In this document: positions 53,501 to 60,880 of the stretch, in pieces
How the letters are laid out: each line of letters begins with the position of its first letter
Numbering within the stretch: position 1 is the stretch's first letter
NCBI RefSeq assembly: GCF_002250115.1
Contig: NZ_CP019985.1
Location: 930,001-994,000, forward strand
Direction: 5' to 3'
Source of the DNA: Shouchella clausii
Lineage (GTDB): Bacteria; Bacillota; Bacilli; Bacillales; Bacillaceae_D
DNA length: 64,000 bases
Made by a program: the position numbers and the translations under genes
Notes under the pieces: generated by a model
Seen by the model: the letters and a program-made list of their open reading frames with translations, nothing else
Told to the model about the DNA's origin: nothing
Database searches by the model: none

Positions 53501-54245
53501 GCCAGGCGACGGCACGATGACTCAAGCTTTGCTCTCCTATGCAAAGCACCGCGGCATCCCTCTTGTCGGCGGTACGAGCAACAGCAAAGCGAGCATTCAA
53601 GCAAAGAAAAAACGGGGCGTTACGATGATCTACAGCGACTACCCGCAATGGTCCGACCAGATGCCAATTTGTGTCAATCCGATTCCGTTATACAAGGTCG
53701 TAAAAGAAGGAGATGTGCTGAATTTAGCTGAAATGGGCGCTACTGTCCATGAACGGTCTGGCGTAGCAAGCACGCTGCGCGGAGGCATTCGCATAATTGG
53801 CGAAAACGACGGCGTTGCCTATACAGACGGCAGTAGCTTAACGGCATTGAAAGCAGGGGAAACGCTTTTCCACCTCTATCATGAATATGAGCCATTTAAC
53901 TACGAAACAGAAGGCGATCCAGCAAAGTTGCCTGACAAATGGCGTATGTATTCGAACCCTGTGCGGCTCGTTGTCCTGAACAAAGCAGACCTATCAGCCA
54001 AACGCTTAGTGGAAGTGGTCCAACGCTATCGCCAAGACATGACTGTGATCGCTTATGCTTCACTACTCTCTTTATGCCAAGTGACGTTCCTATTTGAAAA
54101 ATGGCGAGCCTATCAGTTAGCAAAGCGCTCAATAGAACAGATGGAAACCACACTGATGAAGTATGTGGCAGCTGGCCACTTAACGGTTGAAGCATTTGAT
54201 GCATTACAGGCCCATATCGCAATCCTTCAAGAGGAATGGAAGTAA
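50535..54245 (+). CDS. Multidomain protein: three lamin-tail-like domains plus glycerophosphodiester phosphodiesterase
   Basis: The product is 1,236 aa from ATG 50535, 10 nt after AAGGAGG; there is no upstream in-frame start. Three lamin-tail-like modules follow (about 10-140, 195-330, 385-520): ALLITEIHPDN...YEFFEIYNN, VVISQYMYDAP...KEFVAIKN, LLLITEFMYTP...NEYVEIAN. About 610-780 looks like a decayed phosphodiesterase barrel. A complete GDPD follows (about 785-1045): LLIAHRGVCSLAPENT, AVEIDIMMSKDGIPVVIHDYTVDRTTDGSG, LSIEIKTDG. A beta region (about 1050-1140) and a FIVAR-like helical tail end it. Such domain sets are normally exported, yet no signal peptide is seen. It should cleave glycerophosphodiesters, perhaps from teichoic acid or lipid head groups, and supply the neighbouring importers. 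Confidence 0.85.
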   Translation: MHVNKPTPALLITEIHPDNYGRDDYEFFEIYNNSSISLSVGNRDSSADYHLLFRYPEDSRDDRPFELETITILPKQAHVFWLNTSGQTLEAFNRRYMSQLSSSQVSEVSGNIPAFSNSEARAVVIVDNLSGQEVVQASYQATDISGGFGVHFALPPAGSTEQTVFLPMSPATPGTVYAEQSLQTGALDTPIPKVVISQYMYDAPAADDGKEFVAIKNVEDKTVDLSGFKIGDALFLGEGEGMAQFPDGTLIHPGQELFLSQSSFIFKAIYGAVPDFEFPWFSTNRLYDDPDVPTMLDANWSTGEIRLANNGDKLLLMDRHNRIVDFVPYLQDITYRGKQYRGVTARADGNGQSIHRISQSSDLRTAFRAGPIQRPPKRIPVSPSKLLLITEFMYTPYFDEGTNEYVEIANITGETIDLSGFYFGNKVEENGVANKAMYNFPEGAMLAPYSAALIARNAQAVKKLYGVTADFEMEETIDSVPKLLPNCDWGCGNFQMANGGDAVVLLNRDKELVDAVVFKNALCMGLSSHPGVFAKGHSLERVSAIDTKNPAVDFVEQPHPTPGKLLFGPNGDPSLVPRPSIKEEVLEVNEPKTALVASPTIIDSSTGMPDALPANVPSILIKAEWRNGSLVASNRGVLLDEALDTVKQKMLPMIEINEHFLVPYVHQLLKTKGIDDVFILSRQASIIEAMRTWNNEYRGALRLSGQTLPKKKRDDAIRAIRQCQCFTILVQAEALSAEIIHYFRSRAITIWAYGANSELAIHRLAAIGVQGIETPIPEKAVAALQAYQLENSTNQQPLLIAHRGVCSLAPENTMPAIELAAELGIEAVEIDIMMSKDGIPVVIHDYTVDRTTDGSGYVRDLTLAQLKQLTANRTDNSEWEERYKLYPDAKIPTLEEVLVYAKEKELILSIEIKTDGLEKQVADLIRQYEMEPHVYLSGFNPVVMAAIQAHHPAIGAMHILAGLSPHGMTALQFAEKTARHLTKLGMFSMPGDGTMTQALLSYAKHRGIPLVGGTSNSKASIQAKKKRGVTMIYSDYPQWSDQMPICVNPIPLYKVVKEGDVLNLAEMGATVHERSGVASTLRGGIRIIGENDGVAYTDGSSLTALKAGETLFHLYHEYEPFNYETEGDPAKLPDKWRMYSNPVRLVVLNKADLSAKRLVEVVQRYRQDMTVIAYASLLSLCQVTFLFEKWRAYQLAKRSIEQMETTLMKYVAAGHLTVEAFDALQAHIAILQEEWK

Positions 54246-54351
54246 TGGAAACGTATGATACCTTTCCGGCCATGACTTAGTCGTTACGGACAATTACTAA
54301 AACTGCTATTGCAACTATGGTTACCAGACTTTTACTGGCGTTATAAACTAG

Positions 54352-54396
54352 AAAACGCACGAATGTCGCTTTGTAAACATTCGTGCGTTTTGTTTA
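54352..54396. terminator. Bidirectional terminator between the lamin-tail phosphodiesterase and hmp genes
   Basis: AAAACGCACGAATG pairs perfectly with CATTCGTGCGTTTT around a 12-nt loop. T-runs follow on both strands, so it can end the plus-strand phosphodiesterase and the minus-strand hmp transcripts. Confidence 0.85.
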
Positions 54397-54412
54397 TAGG
54401 GCAAGAACGCTT

Positions 54413-55648
54413 TTAAGAAGAAGCGAGCGTCCCCGCTGGACCGAAAAATTCATAGTGGACTTGTTCTTCTGGAACGCCCCAGTTTTTCAAGACGTGGTAA
54501 ACCGTTTTCATAAAAGGAATAGGCCCACAAAAGTAAAAATCAGCGTGATGATCTTTAATCATGGAACGAAGGAATTGCTCATCAATATACCCTTGCTTCT
54601 TCATATAAGGATTCATTTGGTCTTCTGATGTAGGTCGCTCATAGCAGACAGCGTAATGGACATTTTCTTTCTGACTCGCTGTCTGTGCTACATGTTCATG
54701 CATCGCATGGTAGGTTCCATCAATGGCAGCATGGATAAACGTCACCTCTTGTTTTGTTCCTTGCTGCATAAGGGTATTAAACATGCTCATAAGTGGCGTG
54801 ATGCCAACGCCGCCGCTAATTAAAACAATCGGGCGGTCTTCTCCCTGTTTTAAAATAAAATCACCGGCAGGAGCAGTCATTTCTAATACGTCGCCTTCAC
54901 CAATATGCTCATGTAAATAATTGGAGACGACGCCTGGAGGACATTCGGCATTGCCCTCTTCCCGCTTTACGGAAATCCGATAATATCCTTTACCTGGAGC
55001 GTCTGACAAGCTGTATTGGCGCATATGCGTATACGTATCACCAGGGATGTTCACTTTTACCGTCATGTATTGGCCTGGTTCGTAAGAGGCGATCTCATTT
55101 CCATCTTTCGGCTTTAAATAAAACGATGTAATCGTCTTGCTCTCCTGCTGTTTTTTCTCTACCACAAAAGAACGAAATCCACTCCACCCGCCAGGAGCTT
55201 TGCTGGCTTCATCGTACATTTGCTTTTCTACTTCAATAAACACACCGGCAATGATTTCATAAGCCTCTCTCCACGCCTCAATTACATCGTCGGAAGCTGC
55301 CTCTCCTAATACTTCTTTCATCGCGGCAAGAAGATTTTCGCCAACAATCGGATATTGTTCCGGCTTAATATTTAAGCTGCGGTGCTTATGGGCGATGCGT
55401 TTCACAACAGGTAAAATCGCTTCCAAATTGTCGATGTGCTGGGCTGCAGCATAGATCGAATTGGCCAGTGCCTGAGGTTGCCTACCTATTTTTTGATTGG
55501 TTCGGTTAAATATGTTTAACAGTTCAGGGTGATGGTGAAACATTCGCTTGTAAAAATGCTTCGTGATCGTTTCTCCGTGTTCGGCTAAAATAGGAACAGT
55601 TGCTTTCACCAATCGTTTCGATTCTTCTTTTAACATCACTGTACTCAT
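54413..55648 (-). CDS. hmp: Flavohemoprotein (nitric oxide dioxygenase)
   Basis: The 411-aa enzyme starts at ATG 55648 after GAGGCG (alternative ATG 55636). The globin domain (about 1-140) has FYKRMFHHHPELLNIFN with distal-side residues and proximal His in RIAHKHRSLNIKPEQYPIVG. The FAD-binding domain has GQYMTVKVNIPG and MRQYSLSDAPG, the NAD-binding domain PIVLISGGVGITPLMSMFN and DFYFCGPIPFMK, with the terminal FFGPAGTL. It converts nitric oxide to nitrate using NADPH and oxygen. The divergent NsrR gene and the motif-rich gap between them point to NO control. A bidirectional terminator follows. Confidence 0.95.
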   Translation of the reverse strand: MSTVMLKEESKRLVKATVPILAEHGETITKHFYKRMFHHHPELLNIFNRTNQKIGRQPQALANSIYAAAQHIDNLEAILPVVKRIAHKHRSLNIKPEQYPIVGENLLAAMKEVLGEAASDDVIEAWREAYEIIAGVFIEVEKQMYDEASKAPGGWSGFRSFVVEKKQQESKTITSFYLKPKDGNEIASYEPGQYMTVKVNIPGDTYTHMRQYSLSDAPGKGYYRISVKREEGNAECPPGVVSNYLHEHIGEGDVLEMTAPAGDFILKQGEDRPIVLISGGVGITPLMSMFNTLMQQGTKQEVTFIHAAIDGTYHAMHEHVAQTASQKENVHYAVCYERPTSEDQMNPYMKKQGYIDEQFLRSMIKDHHADFYFCGPIPFMKTVYHVLKNWGVPEEQVHYEFFGPAGTLASS

Positions 55649-55669
55649 GAGTGATCGCCTCACTTAAAA

Positions 55670-55737
55670 TAAGTATTTTATATATATATTTAAAGTATGC
55701 CATTCACCCTCTTAAATCAATATTTAAAATGCATATT
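55670..55737. promoter_or_regulatory. Probable NsrR operators between hmp and nsrR
   Basis: Two AT-rich dyads resemble the NsrR pattern (ATGYATTT / AAATRCAT): TAAGTATTTTATATATAT with a following ATTTAAAGTATG (55670-55699), and ATATTTAAAATGCATATT (55719-55736). They lie in the hmp promoter region and could also allow NsrR autoregulation. Confidence 0.5.
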
Positions 55738-55838
55738 ATAGGCATTGTTGAAAATTCGCCACAAACGAGCGCCCATTTCCTCCCACATGGCAGAATTATG
55801 GTATGCTGTAGAAGAGATGACTTTCTGGAGTGAAAACT

Positions 55839-56285
55839 ATGCAATTAACCTCTTATACGGATTACTCGCTTCGTCTCCTTTTGTATTTAGCATTACAACC
55901 AAAGCATAAACTGTCCAGCGTCAAACAAGTAGCTGATATTTATCGCATTTCTTATAATCATCTAACGAAAGTGACCCACGAACTCGGGAAGCTTGGCCTG
56001 ATTGAAACGGTCAAAGGAAGGAATGGCGGGATTCGCTTGGCGAAAGAGCCGGAGGAGATCAACATTGGCGAAGTCGTCAAACAGACAGAAGACAACCTTG
56101 AGCTCGTTGAATGCTTTAACTGCGAAACAAACACCTGTATATTAAATCCCGCTTGCCGCTTAAAAGGCGTATTGCACGAAGCACTCGCCGCGTATTTGCG
56201 GGTGCTTGAGCAATATACAGTCAAAGACTTAGTGCTAAACGAAGACGACTTGCGGGCATTGCTGCAGCTTAAAACAACAGAGTAG
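55839..56285 (+). CDS. nsrR: Rrf2-family nitric oxide-sensing repressor
   Basis: The 148-aa repressor has the Rrf2 winged helix LTSYTDYSLRLLLYLAL, VKQVADIYRISYNHLTKVTHELGKLGLIETVKGRNGGIRLA, then the iron-sulphur ligands ECFNCETNTCILNPACRLK (Cys 92, 95, 100 and 106; three of them match the Cys-x7-Cys-x5-Cys set of NsrR). It holds a [4Fe-4S] cluster that reacts with NO and releases DNA. I place the start at ATG 55839 after GGAG; a GTG at 55830 is also in frame. It is divergent from hmp, its expected target. Confidence 0.92.
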   Translation: MQLTSYTDYSLRLLLYLALQPKHKLSSVKQVADIYRISYNHLTKVTHELGKLGLIETVKGRNGGIRLAKEPEEINIGEVVKQTEDNLELVECFNCETNTCILNPACRLKGVLHEALAAYLRVLEQYTVKDLVLNEDDLRALLQLKTTE

Positions 56286-56326
56286 TGAGATGTAAAAAAG
56301 AATGCGTGTGCCTTTTCCATACAAAC

Positions 56327-56353
56327 AAACAGCCTGTACCCGGCAGGCTGTTT
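56327..56353. other. Hairpin after nsrR
   Basis: AAACAGCCTG and CAGGCTGTTT form a 10-bp stem with a 6-nt loop. On the plus strand no T-run follows; on the minus strand TTTGTTTG follows. It could be a weak terminator for either strand. Confidence 0.45.
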
Positions 56354-56496
56354 GGGACATCGTTATACAACAACGCTTTTTCAATTTGATTTTCACTCGT
56401 CCTATGCACATCGAATATTACCGTAAGAATAGGCACAAACAACATGCCCATTAAAAGATGCAAGGCTAGCACAACACGATTGGAGTTCACTCATTT

Positions 56497-56691
56497 ATGA
56501 TCGCTTTTTTGGAATCCTTATCAGATTTAAGCCACTTCGTCCTTTTATTTTGTGCATTTGTTTTTTATAGAAGGCTCAAGAAAGCCAGGCAGGAAAGAAA
56601 ACGTACCCCTTTTGAAATTGTACTTATGATTCTAATCCTATTTGGCATTTTTTCTTGGGCTGTATCCTTTGCATTATTACAGACACAGTAG
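56497..56691 (+). CDS. Small two-helix membrane protein of unknown function
   Basis: This 64-aa ORF has a helix at about 8-25 (LSHFVLLFCAFVFYRRL), a strongly basic loop (KKARQERKRTP) and a second helix (IVLMILILFGIFSWAVSFALL). ATG 56497 follows GGAG at 12 nt, a long but usable spacing. A perfect terminator begins at its stop codon, which supports a real transcript. I do not recognise the family; small proteins of this shape often act as membrane-protein partners. Confidence 0.5.
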   Translation: MIAFLESLSDLSHFVLLFCAFVFYRRLKKARQERKRTPFEIVLMILILFGIFSWAVSFALLQTQ

Positions 56692-56717
56692 GGTGATTTT
56701 CACCCTGCTTTTTTATA
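56690..56717 (+). terminator. Intrinsic terminator of the small membrane protein gene
   Basis: AGGGTGA and TCACCCT pair around TTT, followed by GCTTTTTT. It overlaps the stop codon region. Confidence 0.8.
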
Positions 56718-56740
56718 GTTATTTTTAATGGTTTTAACAT

Positions 56741-57160
56741 ATTTCCGAAAGAAGTCCCCCTCTTCAAGCGTGTGAAGGGCGTAGCCCAACGGTAAGGGGG
56801 AGACGAATATCGGTTGGGCGATAGCCGAAAAGCTTTTCATATGGTATGGTAAGAACATACATTCGATGATATGAGGTGATTTGCTATGGCCAAAGCAACG
56901 TGGTTCCATAAAAGAGATGCCGCCATTATCAGAACGTACTTATCAATGTGTTTGTGGACGAAGCCTTGATAGAGTTTACAATTCAGAAATCACTATCAAA
57001 AAAGAAGGGATTCGCTTATTAGCCACTGCCTAATGAATAAATAAACTCTTGGAACAAGAGGGTTAGCTTGGTCAAATTCGTCAGCTACCAAAAGTGGCGA
57101 TTACTCAAGAAGCCCCCACTTCAAGCGACCTGGAAGGGTGATAAGTGGTGGGTAGTTCAC
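56741..57160 (+). mobile_element. Internally deleted IS200/IS605-type element with both ends
   Basis: About 420 nt. The left part has a hairpin-rich region (CCCCCTCTTCAAGCG ... GGTAAGGGGGAG) and the usual run-up to a tnpB start (ATATGAGGTGATTTGCTATGG with ATG at 56886). Next comes only the TnpB C-terminus, then a right end of about 130 nt ending GGTAGTTCAC at 57160. The right end is about 94% identical to 4141-4272. It is a miniature, non-autonomous derivative; the retained RNA region is better conserved than the coding scrap. Confidence 0.65.
56902..57033 (+). pseudogene. tnpB: C-terminal fragment of tnpB in the deleted IS element
   Basis: Frame from about 56902 to TAA 57031-57033 gives GSIKEMPPLSERTYQC, then CVCGRSLDRVYNSEITIKKEGIRLLATA. 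Against the copy at 4270-4422 the third RuvC aspartate is changed (DRV for DRD) and SAL is now SEI, so even the surviving part would be inactive. The upstream ATG at 56886 is in another frame. Confidence 0.7.
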
Positions 57161-57232
57161 TAAGATTACAGCCCTTTACAATTTTTAAGTATACTTATTC
57201 TACTTGGACTTGCCAAAGGAGGACGTAGATTG

Positions 57233-58258
57233 ATGATGAATCTGGTACCTGCTGACCAAATTAAGATCCCGCAAGGTCTCTGGGAAGGACTTGGACGATT
57301 AGGGATCCCTGCTCATGAAGTAGCCCGCCAAGCCCGATTGCCAATGACCATTATGTCCGAGCCTGCTGTAACGACAACTCAATATTTTGCAATTTGGCAG
57401 GCTTATTTTGAACTTGCAGGAGAAACTGCGGCAGCCATCATCGAACTTGCGACCACCTATGAGACTGCCCAATATCCACCGTCGCTCTTGGCAACCTATC
57501 ACGCTCGCAATTATTACGACGCCCTACATCGAATGACACAGTATAAACAGCTATGCCCTCCCGAAAACCTGCGCATCACCGAGGATGGCGAGCTGTGCGT
57601 CATCGAATTGGAGTGGCTTTATGGCGGACGCGAGTTGGCTGGCCCGCCTATGCTGATGGGCTTAACATTGGCATGTCTTCTGGAGCTTGGACGACGAGGG
57701 ACAGCAACAAACCTGTCTGCCTATCGAGTTGAATTCACCCAACCGATGGGTAATTCACGGACACTTGAAGCTTACTTCGGCTGCCCGATCTGCACCAATG
57801 CCACAGGAAACCGGCTAATTCTCCGCCGAAGCGATCTGGATCGACCGTTTGTCTCCTATAACGAAGAACTGCTGGAGATTTTGACGCCTGCCTTAGATCG
57901 CACAATTTATGAACACGACAACGTCCATTTCATTGCCGAAAAGGTGAAATCGATCATTAAGCTCCGTCTCGCCGATGGATGTCCTGACATTGGGAGGATC
58001 GCGCACGAGCTTGGAATTAGTGACCGCACTTTGCAGCGCCGACTTGCGGAAGAACATACAAGCTTCAAGCAGTTGTTAACGCAAGCTAGACATGAACTAG
58101 CTCTTGCTTACCTGGCAGACCCTTCGCTTGATATTAAACAAATTGCTTCCCTGATCGGATATGAAGACCAGAACTCCTTTTACCGCGCTTTTCGCATATG
58201 GGAAGGCGATACCCCGGCACATTGGCGGCTGATGAAGTTAGGAAAAACAGCGTTTTAA
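57233..58258 (+). CDS. AraC-family regulator with arabinose-binding-like N-terminal domain (OruR/ArgR-like layout)
   Basis: The 341-aa protein from ATG 57233 (9 nt after AAGGAGG) has the large N-terminal ligand domain of the PF12625 type: GLGRLGIPAHEVARQARLP, YFAIWQAYFELAG, LRITEDGELCVIELEW and a PYR-like VEFTQPMGNSRTLEAYFGCPI. The C-terminal AraC HTH reads IGRIAHELGISDRTLQRRLAEEHTSFKQLLTQARHELALAYL and IASLIGYEDQNSFYRAFRIWEGDTPAHWR. This architecture is common in Proteobacteria and less usual in Bacillus. It starts 73 nt after the deleted IS element, and the SDR gene follows, so the pair looks like a transferred cassette. Ligand unknown. Confidence 0.82.
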   Translation: MMNLVPADQIKIPQGLWEGLGRLGIPAHEVARQARLPMTIMSEPAVTTTQYFAIWQAYFELAGETAAAIIELATTYETAQYPPSLLATYHARNYYDALHRMTQYKQLCPPENLRITEDGELCVIELEWLYGGRELAGPPMLMGLTLACLLELGRRGTATNLSAYRVEFTQPMGNSRTLEAYFGCPICTNATGNRLILRRSDLDRPFVSYNEELLEILTPALDRTIYEHDNVHFIAEKVKSIIKLRLADGCPDIGRIAHELGISDRTLQRRLAEEHTSFKQLLTQARHELALAYLADPSLDIKQIASLIGYEDQNSFYRAFRIWEGDTPAHWRLMKLGKTAF

Positions 58259-58413
58259 CAAGTTTTTTGCCTAGAACTTGGTATTTTAGGCCCAACCACC
58301 TTGCCTTTGCTTTTTGGCGTATTCTGCAAGAATGTTGGCGGAGACGGCTAGTTACTGGCTGATGAAGACAAGTTATTATAGTCTCTATCCGAAACAGAAG
58401 GAGCAATGACAAG

Positions 58414-59214
58414 ATGGAAATGGCATTAACAAATAAAACGGCTTTAGTGACAGGATCGACGAGAGGCATCGGAAAAGCGATTGCCCTGGAGCTTGCCAAA
58501 GAAGGGGTTCACGTCCTCATTAACGGACGGAACCAGGAAGCGGTCCAACAAACGGTAGAGGAGATCAAATCGAAATTTCCATCCACCTCGCCTCAAAATG
58601 CAGCGGGTGATCTCACTAATAAAGAGCAAATGGAAACGCTATGTCAGCAGTTCCCGAGCATCGACATTCTCGTTAACAATATGGGCATCTATGAAATCAA
58701 GCAATATGAACATGCCGATGACGAAGTGTGGGAAACGTATTTCCGCACAAATGTGCTGGCTGCCAACCAGTTAGTGCGATTTTATTTGCCGACAATGCTG
58801 AGCCAAAACTTCGGCCGAATCCTTTTCATCGCAAGCGAAGAGGCCGTCATGCCTTCAGGACTTATGCCTCAATATGCCGCGACTAAATCGATGCTGCTGT
58901 CATTGGCAAAGAGCGTGTCCAAATTAACAGCAGGTGCCGAAGTGACAGTCAATACTATCCTGCCAGGTCCTACGCTATCGGAAAATGTAGCTCAAATCAT
59001 TGAAGGCATGTTCATGGAGGAGGAACCGTCGTTGTCCTTTTCCGAAAAAGAAAAAAAATTTATGGCCTCCAATTTGCCTCAGTCCGAAATTCAGCGCTTC
59101 ATCAGGCCAGAGGAGATCGGCAGACTCGCAGCTTTTATGTGCAGCCCTCACGCCTCAGCCTTCAAAGGCTCCCCGATTAGGATGGACGGTGGAATTGTGC
59201 CGACGATTTTTTAA
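58414..59214 (+). CDS. Short-chain dehydrogenase/reductase
   Basis: The 266-aa enzyme has the full SDR set: ALVTGSTRGIGKAIA, INGRNQEAV, LVNNMGIYE, LFIASEEAVMPSG (Ser) and YAATK (Tyr-Lys), ending GSPIRMDGGIVPTIF. The 15-residue insert FMEEEPSLSFSEKEKKFMASNL before the C-terminal part is the kind seen in carbonyl/oxoacyl reductases of this class. ATG 58414 is 12 nt after AGGAG; ATG 58420 is a possible alternative. It lies 155 nt after the AraC gene, the likely regulator. Substrate unknown. Confidence 0.84.
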   Translation: MEMALTNKTALVTGSTRGIGKAIALELAKEGVHVLINGRNQEAVQQTVEEIKSKFPSTSPQNAAGDLTNKEQMETLCQQFPSIDILVNNMGIYEIKQYEHADDEVWETYFRTNVLAANQLVRFYLPTMLSQNFGRILFIASEEAVMPSGLMPQYAATKSMLLSLAKSVSKLTAGAEVTVNTILPGPTLSENVAQIIEGMFMEEEPSLSFSEKEKKFMASNLPQSEIQRFIRPEEIGRLAAFMCSPHASAFKGSPIRMDGGIVPTIF

Positions 59215-59249
59215 TGCATTAATTAACCATCTTCTTGTCCTATACGGCA

Positions 59250-59293
59250 TTGGTACAAGTTCTTGGCCTTGATCAGGACAGAACTTGTACCGA
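59250..59293. repeat. Inverted repeat downstream of the SDR gene
   Basis: GGTACAAGTTCT and AGAACTTGTACC form a perfect 12-bp stem with an 18-nt loop (TGATCA inside). No T-run follows on either strand. It may be the mRNA end, an operator or an element end. Confidence 0.45.
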
Positions 59294-59615
59294 TCAAACA
59301 AAAAAGCCGCTAAAACTGCGACTTTCATTTGAAGCATGTTCTGTTTCTCGACCATGGAAGTAATATGTGTGGCTATCCTAGCAATTACAGCGATTGTTTT
59401 TTGTAAACCTCCAGGTTCTCTAGCTGACGCTAATCTTTCTATCTATCCAAAGTTCCTCTAGTTCACTGCTTGTAAGGGAAATTGAAGAATTTATTAAAGT
59501 TCCAACTCTTTGCAGTTGGTATATCATCAACAGTTAATTTGGTTAAATCTTTAGTATTGCCCGTACCCTACCCTATGTTGTAATCTAAAAAGCTAAAAAT
59601 AAAAAAATAGCCATT

Positions 59616-59738
59616 TCACCACCCTATTAAACTACTTCTTTCTCGTGCACTATCGGCAATGTATAGGGTTTTATATTTCATCATGCCATAAACAATATTC
59701 ACAAGCCTTCTCACATGTTGGGAAAGCGCTAGAAATCC
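59616..59738 (-). pseudogene. C-terminal scrap of a transposase (IS110-like by ending)
   Basis: On the minus strand an open frame of about 40 residues reads ALSQHVRRLVNIVYGMMKYKTLYIAD and stops with TGA at 59616. The RRLVNIVYGMMK pattern resembles the end of IS110-type transposases. It starts directly after the thiolase stop with no start codon. The rest of the gap 59215-59740 holds an inverted repeat and another short open stretch (DDIPTAKSWNFNKFF, minus strand, about 59466-59567) that I cannot name. Confidence 0.35.
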
Positions 59739-59740
59739 CT

Positions 59741-60880
59741 TTATATATCAACAACATTCGCAAACAACGCCGCTATTCCTAACCCTCCTGCTGCACCAAT
59801 GGCGCTCAAGCCAAACTTGGCATCACGACGTTTCATTTCGGCTGCTAGACGGCATACGTTTATCGCCCCGGATGCCCCGTACGGATGGCCTATTGCTAAA
59901 GCGCCACCACTGACATTTAGTTTTTCTTTGTCTAGGCCAAGCTCTTGTTGGAGCGCAACCATCTGAACCGCATACGCCTCGTTCAGCTCAATCAAATCAA
60001 TGTCTGATAGATCCTGTTTTTGTTTTGCCAACAGTTTGCGGATCGCAGGCACTGGGCTAATACTTGCAAAGTGGGGATCGTAGCCTGCTCTTGCAGCATC
60101 GACAAATGCAAGCATCGGTTTCATACGGTAACGCACGCACGCTTGCTTTGACATGAGCAATACGAGAGCCGCTCCATCCGATTTTGCGCATGAGTTGGCT
60201 GCTGTTACAGTTCCACCACTGTAGAGCGGTGGAACTCGTTTTAAAAGCCGATCGGGCATTTGCCGAATGCCTTCGTCAGCAAGATCACGGTGTGCTGCAA
60301 TTTTTTCGTCACGAAAAAGGCCCTTTTGTTCTGCTGCCCATGCGCGCCTGTAACTCTCAGCGGTGTACTCGTCCTGTGCATCCCGGCCAATTTTCCTTTG
60401 TTCAGCCACATTCTCTGCCGCTTCAGCCATATCGGGGTCTCCTAGCGATTCCGGCGAGAAGCGGGCACGTTCGATTGTCTGGTGCCACTCTCGTCTATTT
60501 CCGTCCATGTTAGCGGCAATCCGTTTCGGCTCAAGACTTGTGCTTTCTACGCCGCCGGCCAAATAGACATCGCCATCTCCTGCTTGTATGTGCCTTGCTG
60601 CAACGATGATTGCCTCTAATCCAGAACCACATTGGACATCGACCGTTACCCCTGGCACGTCAACAGGCAGACCGCTTTCCAACAGCGAAAGGCGTGCTAT
60701 ATTTCCCCCTTCGCCAACTACGTTCCCGAGCACCACTCCATCAATCTCAGGAAAAGGAAGGCCAGCGACGATTTCTTTTATGACAGAGGCGGCTAACACT
60801 TCTGGACGCTGCGTGGCTAGAATGCCGCCAATTTTGCCAACAGCTGTCCGTTTTGCCTTTACGATGAATACATCATTCAT
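59741..60880 (-). CDS. yhfS: Thiolase (acetyl-CoA C-acyltransferase family), YhfS-like, second catalytic Cys replaced
   Basis: The 379-aa protein from ATG 60880 (after AAGGAG) is a thiolase: FIVKAKRTAVGKIGG, nucleophile Cys in VDVQCGSGLEA, ELNEAYAVQ, and GGALAIGHPYGASGA (catalytic His). The C-terminal motif that normally reads CIGGGxG is GAAGGLG here, so the acid/base Cys is Gly. It should still form an acyl-enzyme but may be slow in condensation or cleavage. In B. subtilis yhfS and yhfT are adjacent; here it overlaps the acyl-CoA ligase gene's stop by 8 nt, so the two are coupled. Role: fatty-acid or short-chain acyl-CoA metabolism. Confidence 0.85.
   Translation of the reverse strand: MNDVFIVKAKRTAVGKIGGILATQRPEVLAASVIKEIVAGLPFPEIDGVVLGNVVGEGGNIARLSLLESGLPVDVPGVTVDVQCGSGLEAIIVAARHIQAGDGDVYLAGGVESTSLEPKRIAANMDGNRREWHQTIERARFSPESLGDPDMAEAAENVAEQRKIGRDAQDEYTAESYRRAWAAEQKGLFRDEKIAAHRDLADEGIRQMPDRLLKRVPPLYSGGTVTAANSCAKSDGAALVLLMSKQACVRYRMKPMLAFVDAARAGYDPHFASISPVPAIRKLLAKQKQDLSDIDLIELNEAYAVQMVALQQELGLDKEKLNVSGGALAIGHPYGASGAINVCRLAAEMKRRDAKFGLSAIGAAGGLGIAALFANVVDI

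Noticed and set aside
56269-56490. 73-aa ORF on the minus strand opposite the end of nsrR
   Set aside because: It has one hydrophobic stretch but no usable ribosome site, a hairpin lies within its frame, and its tail is antisense to nsrR. I treat it as a chance frame.
59466-59567. Short open stretch reading DDIPTAKSWNFNKFF on the minus strand
   Set aside because: It has no start, a stop directly upstream and no recognisable family; mentioned only as part of the gap.
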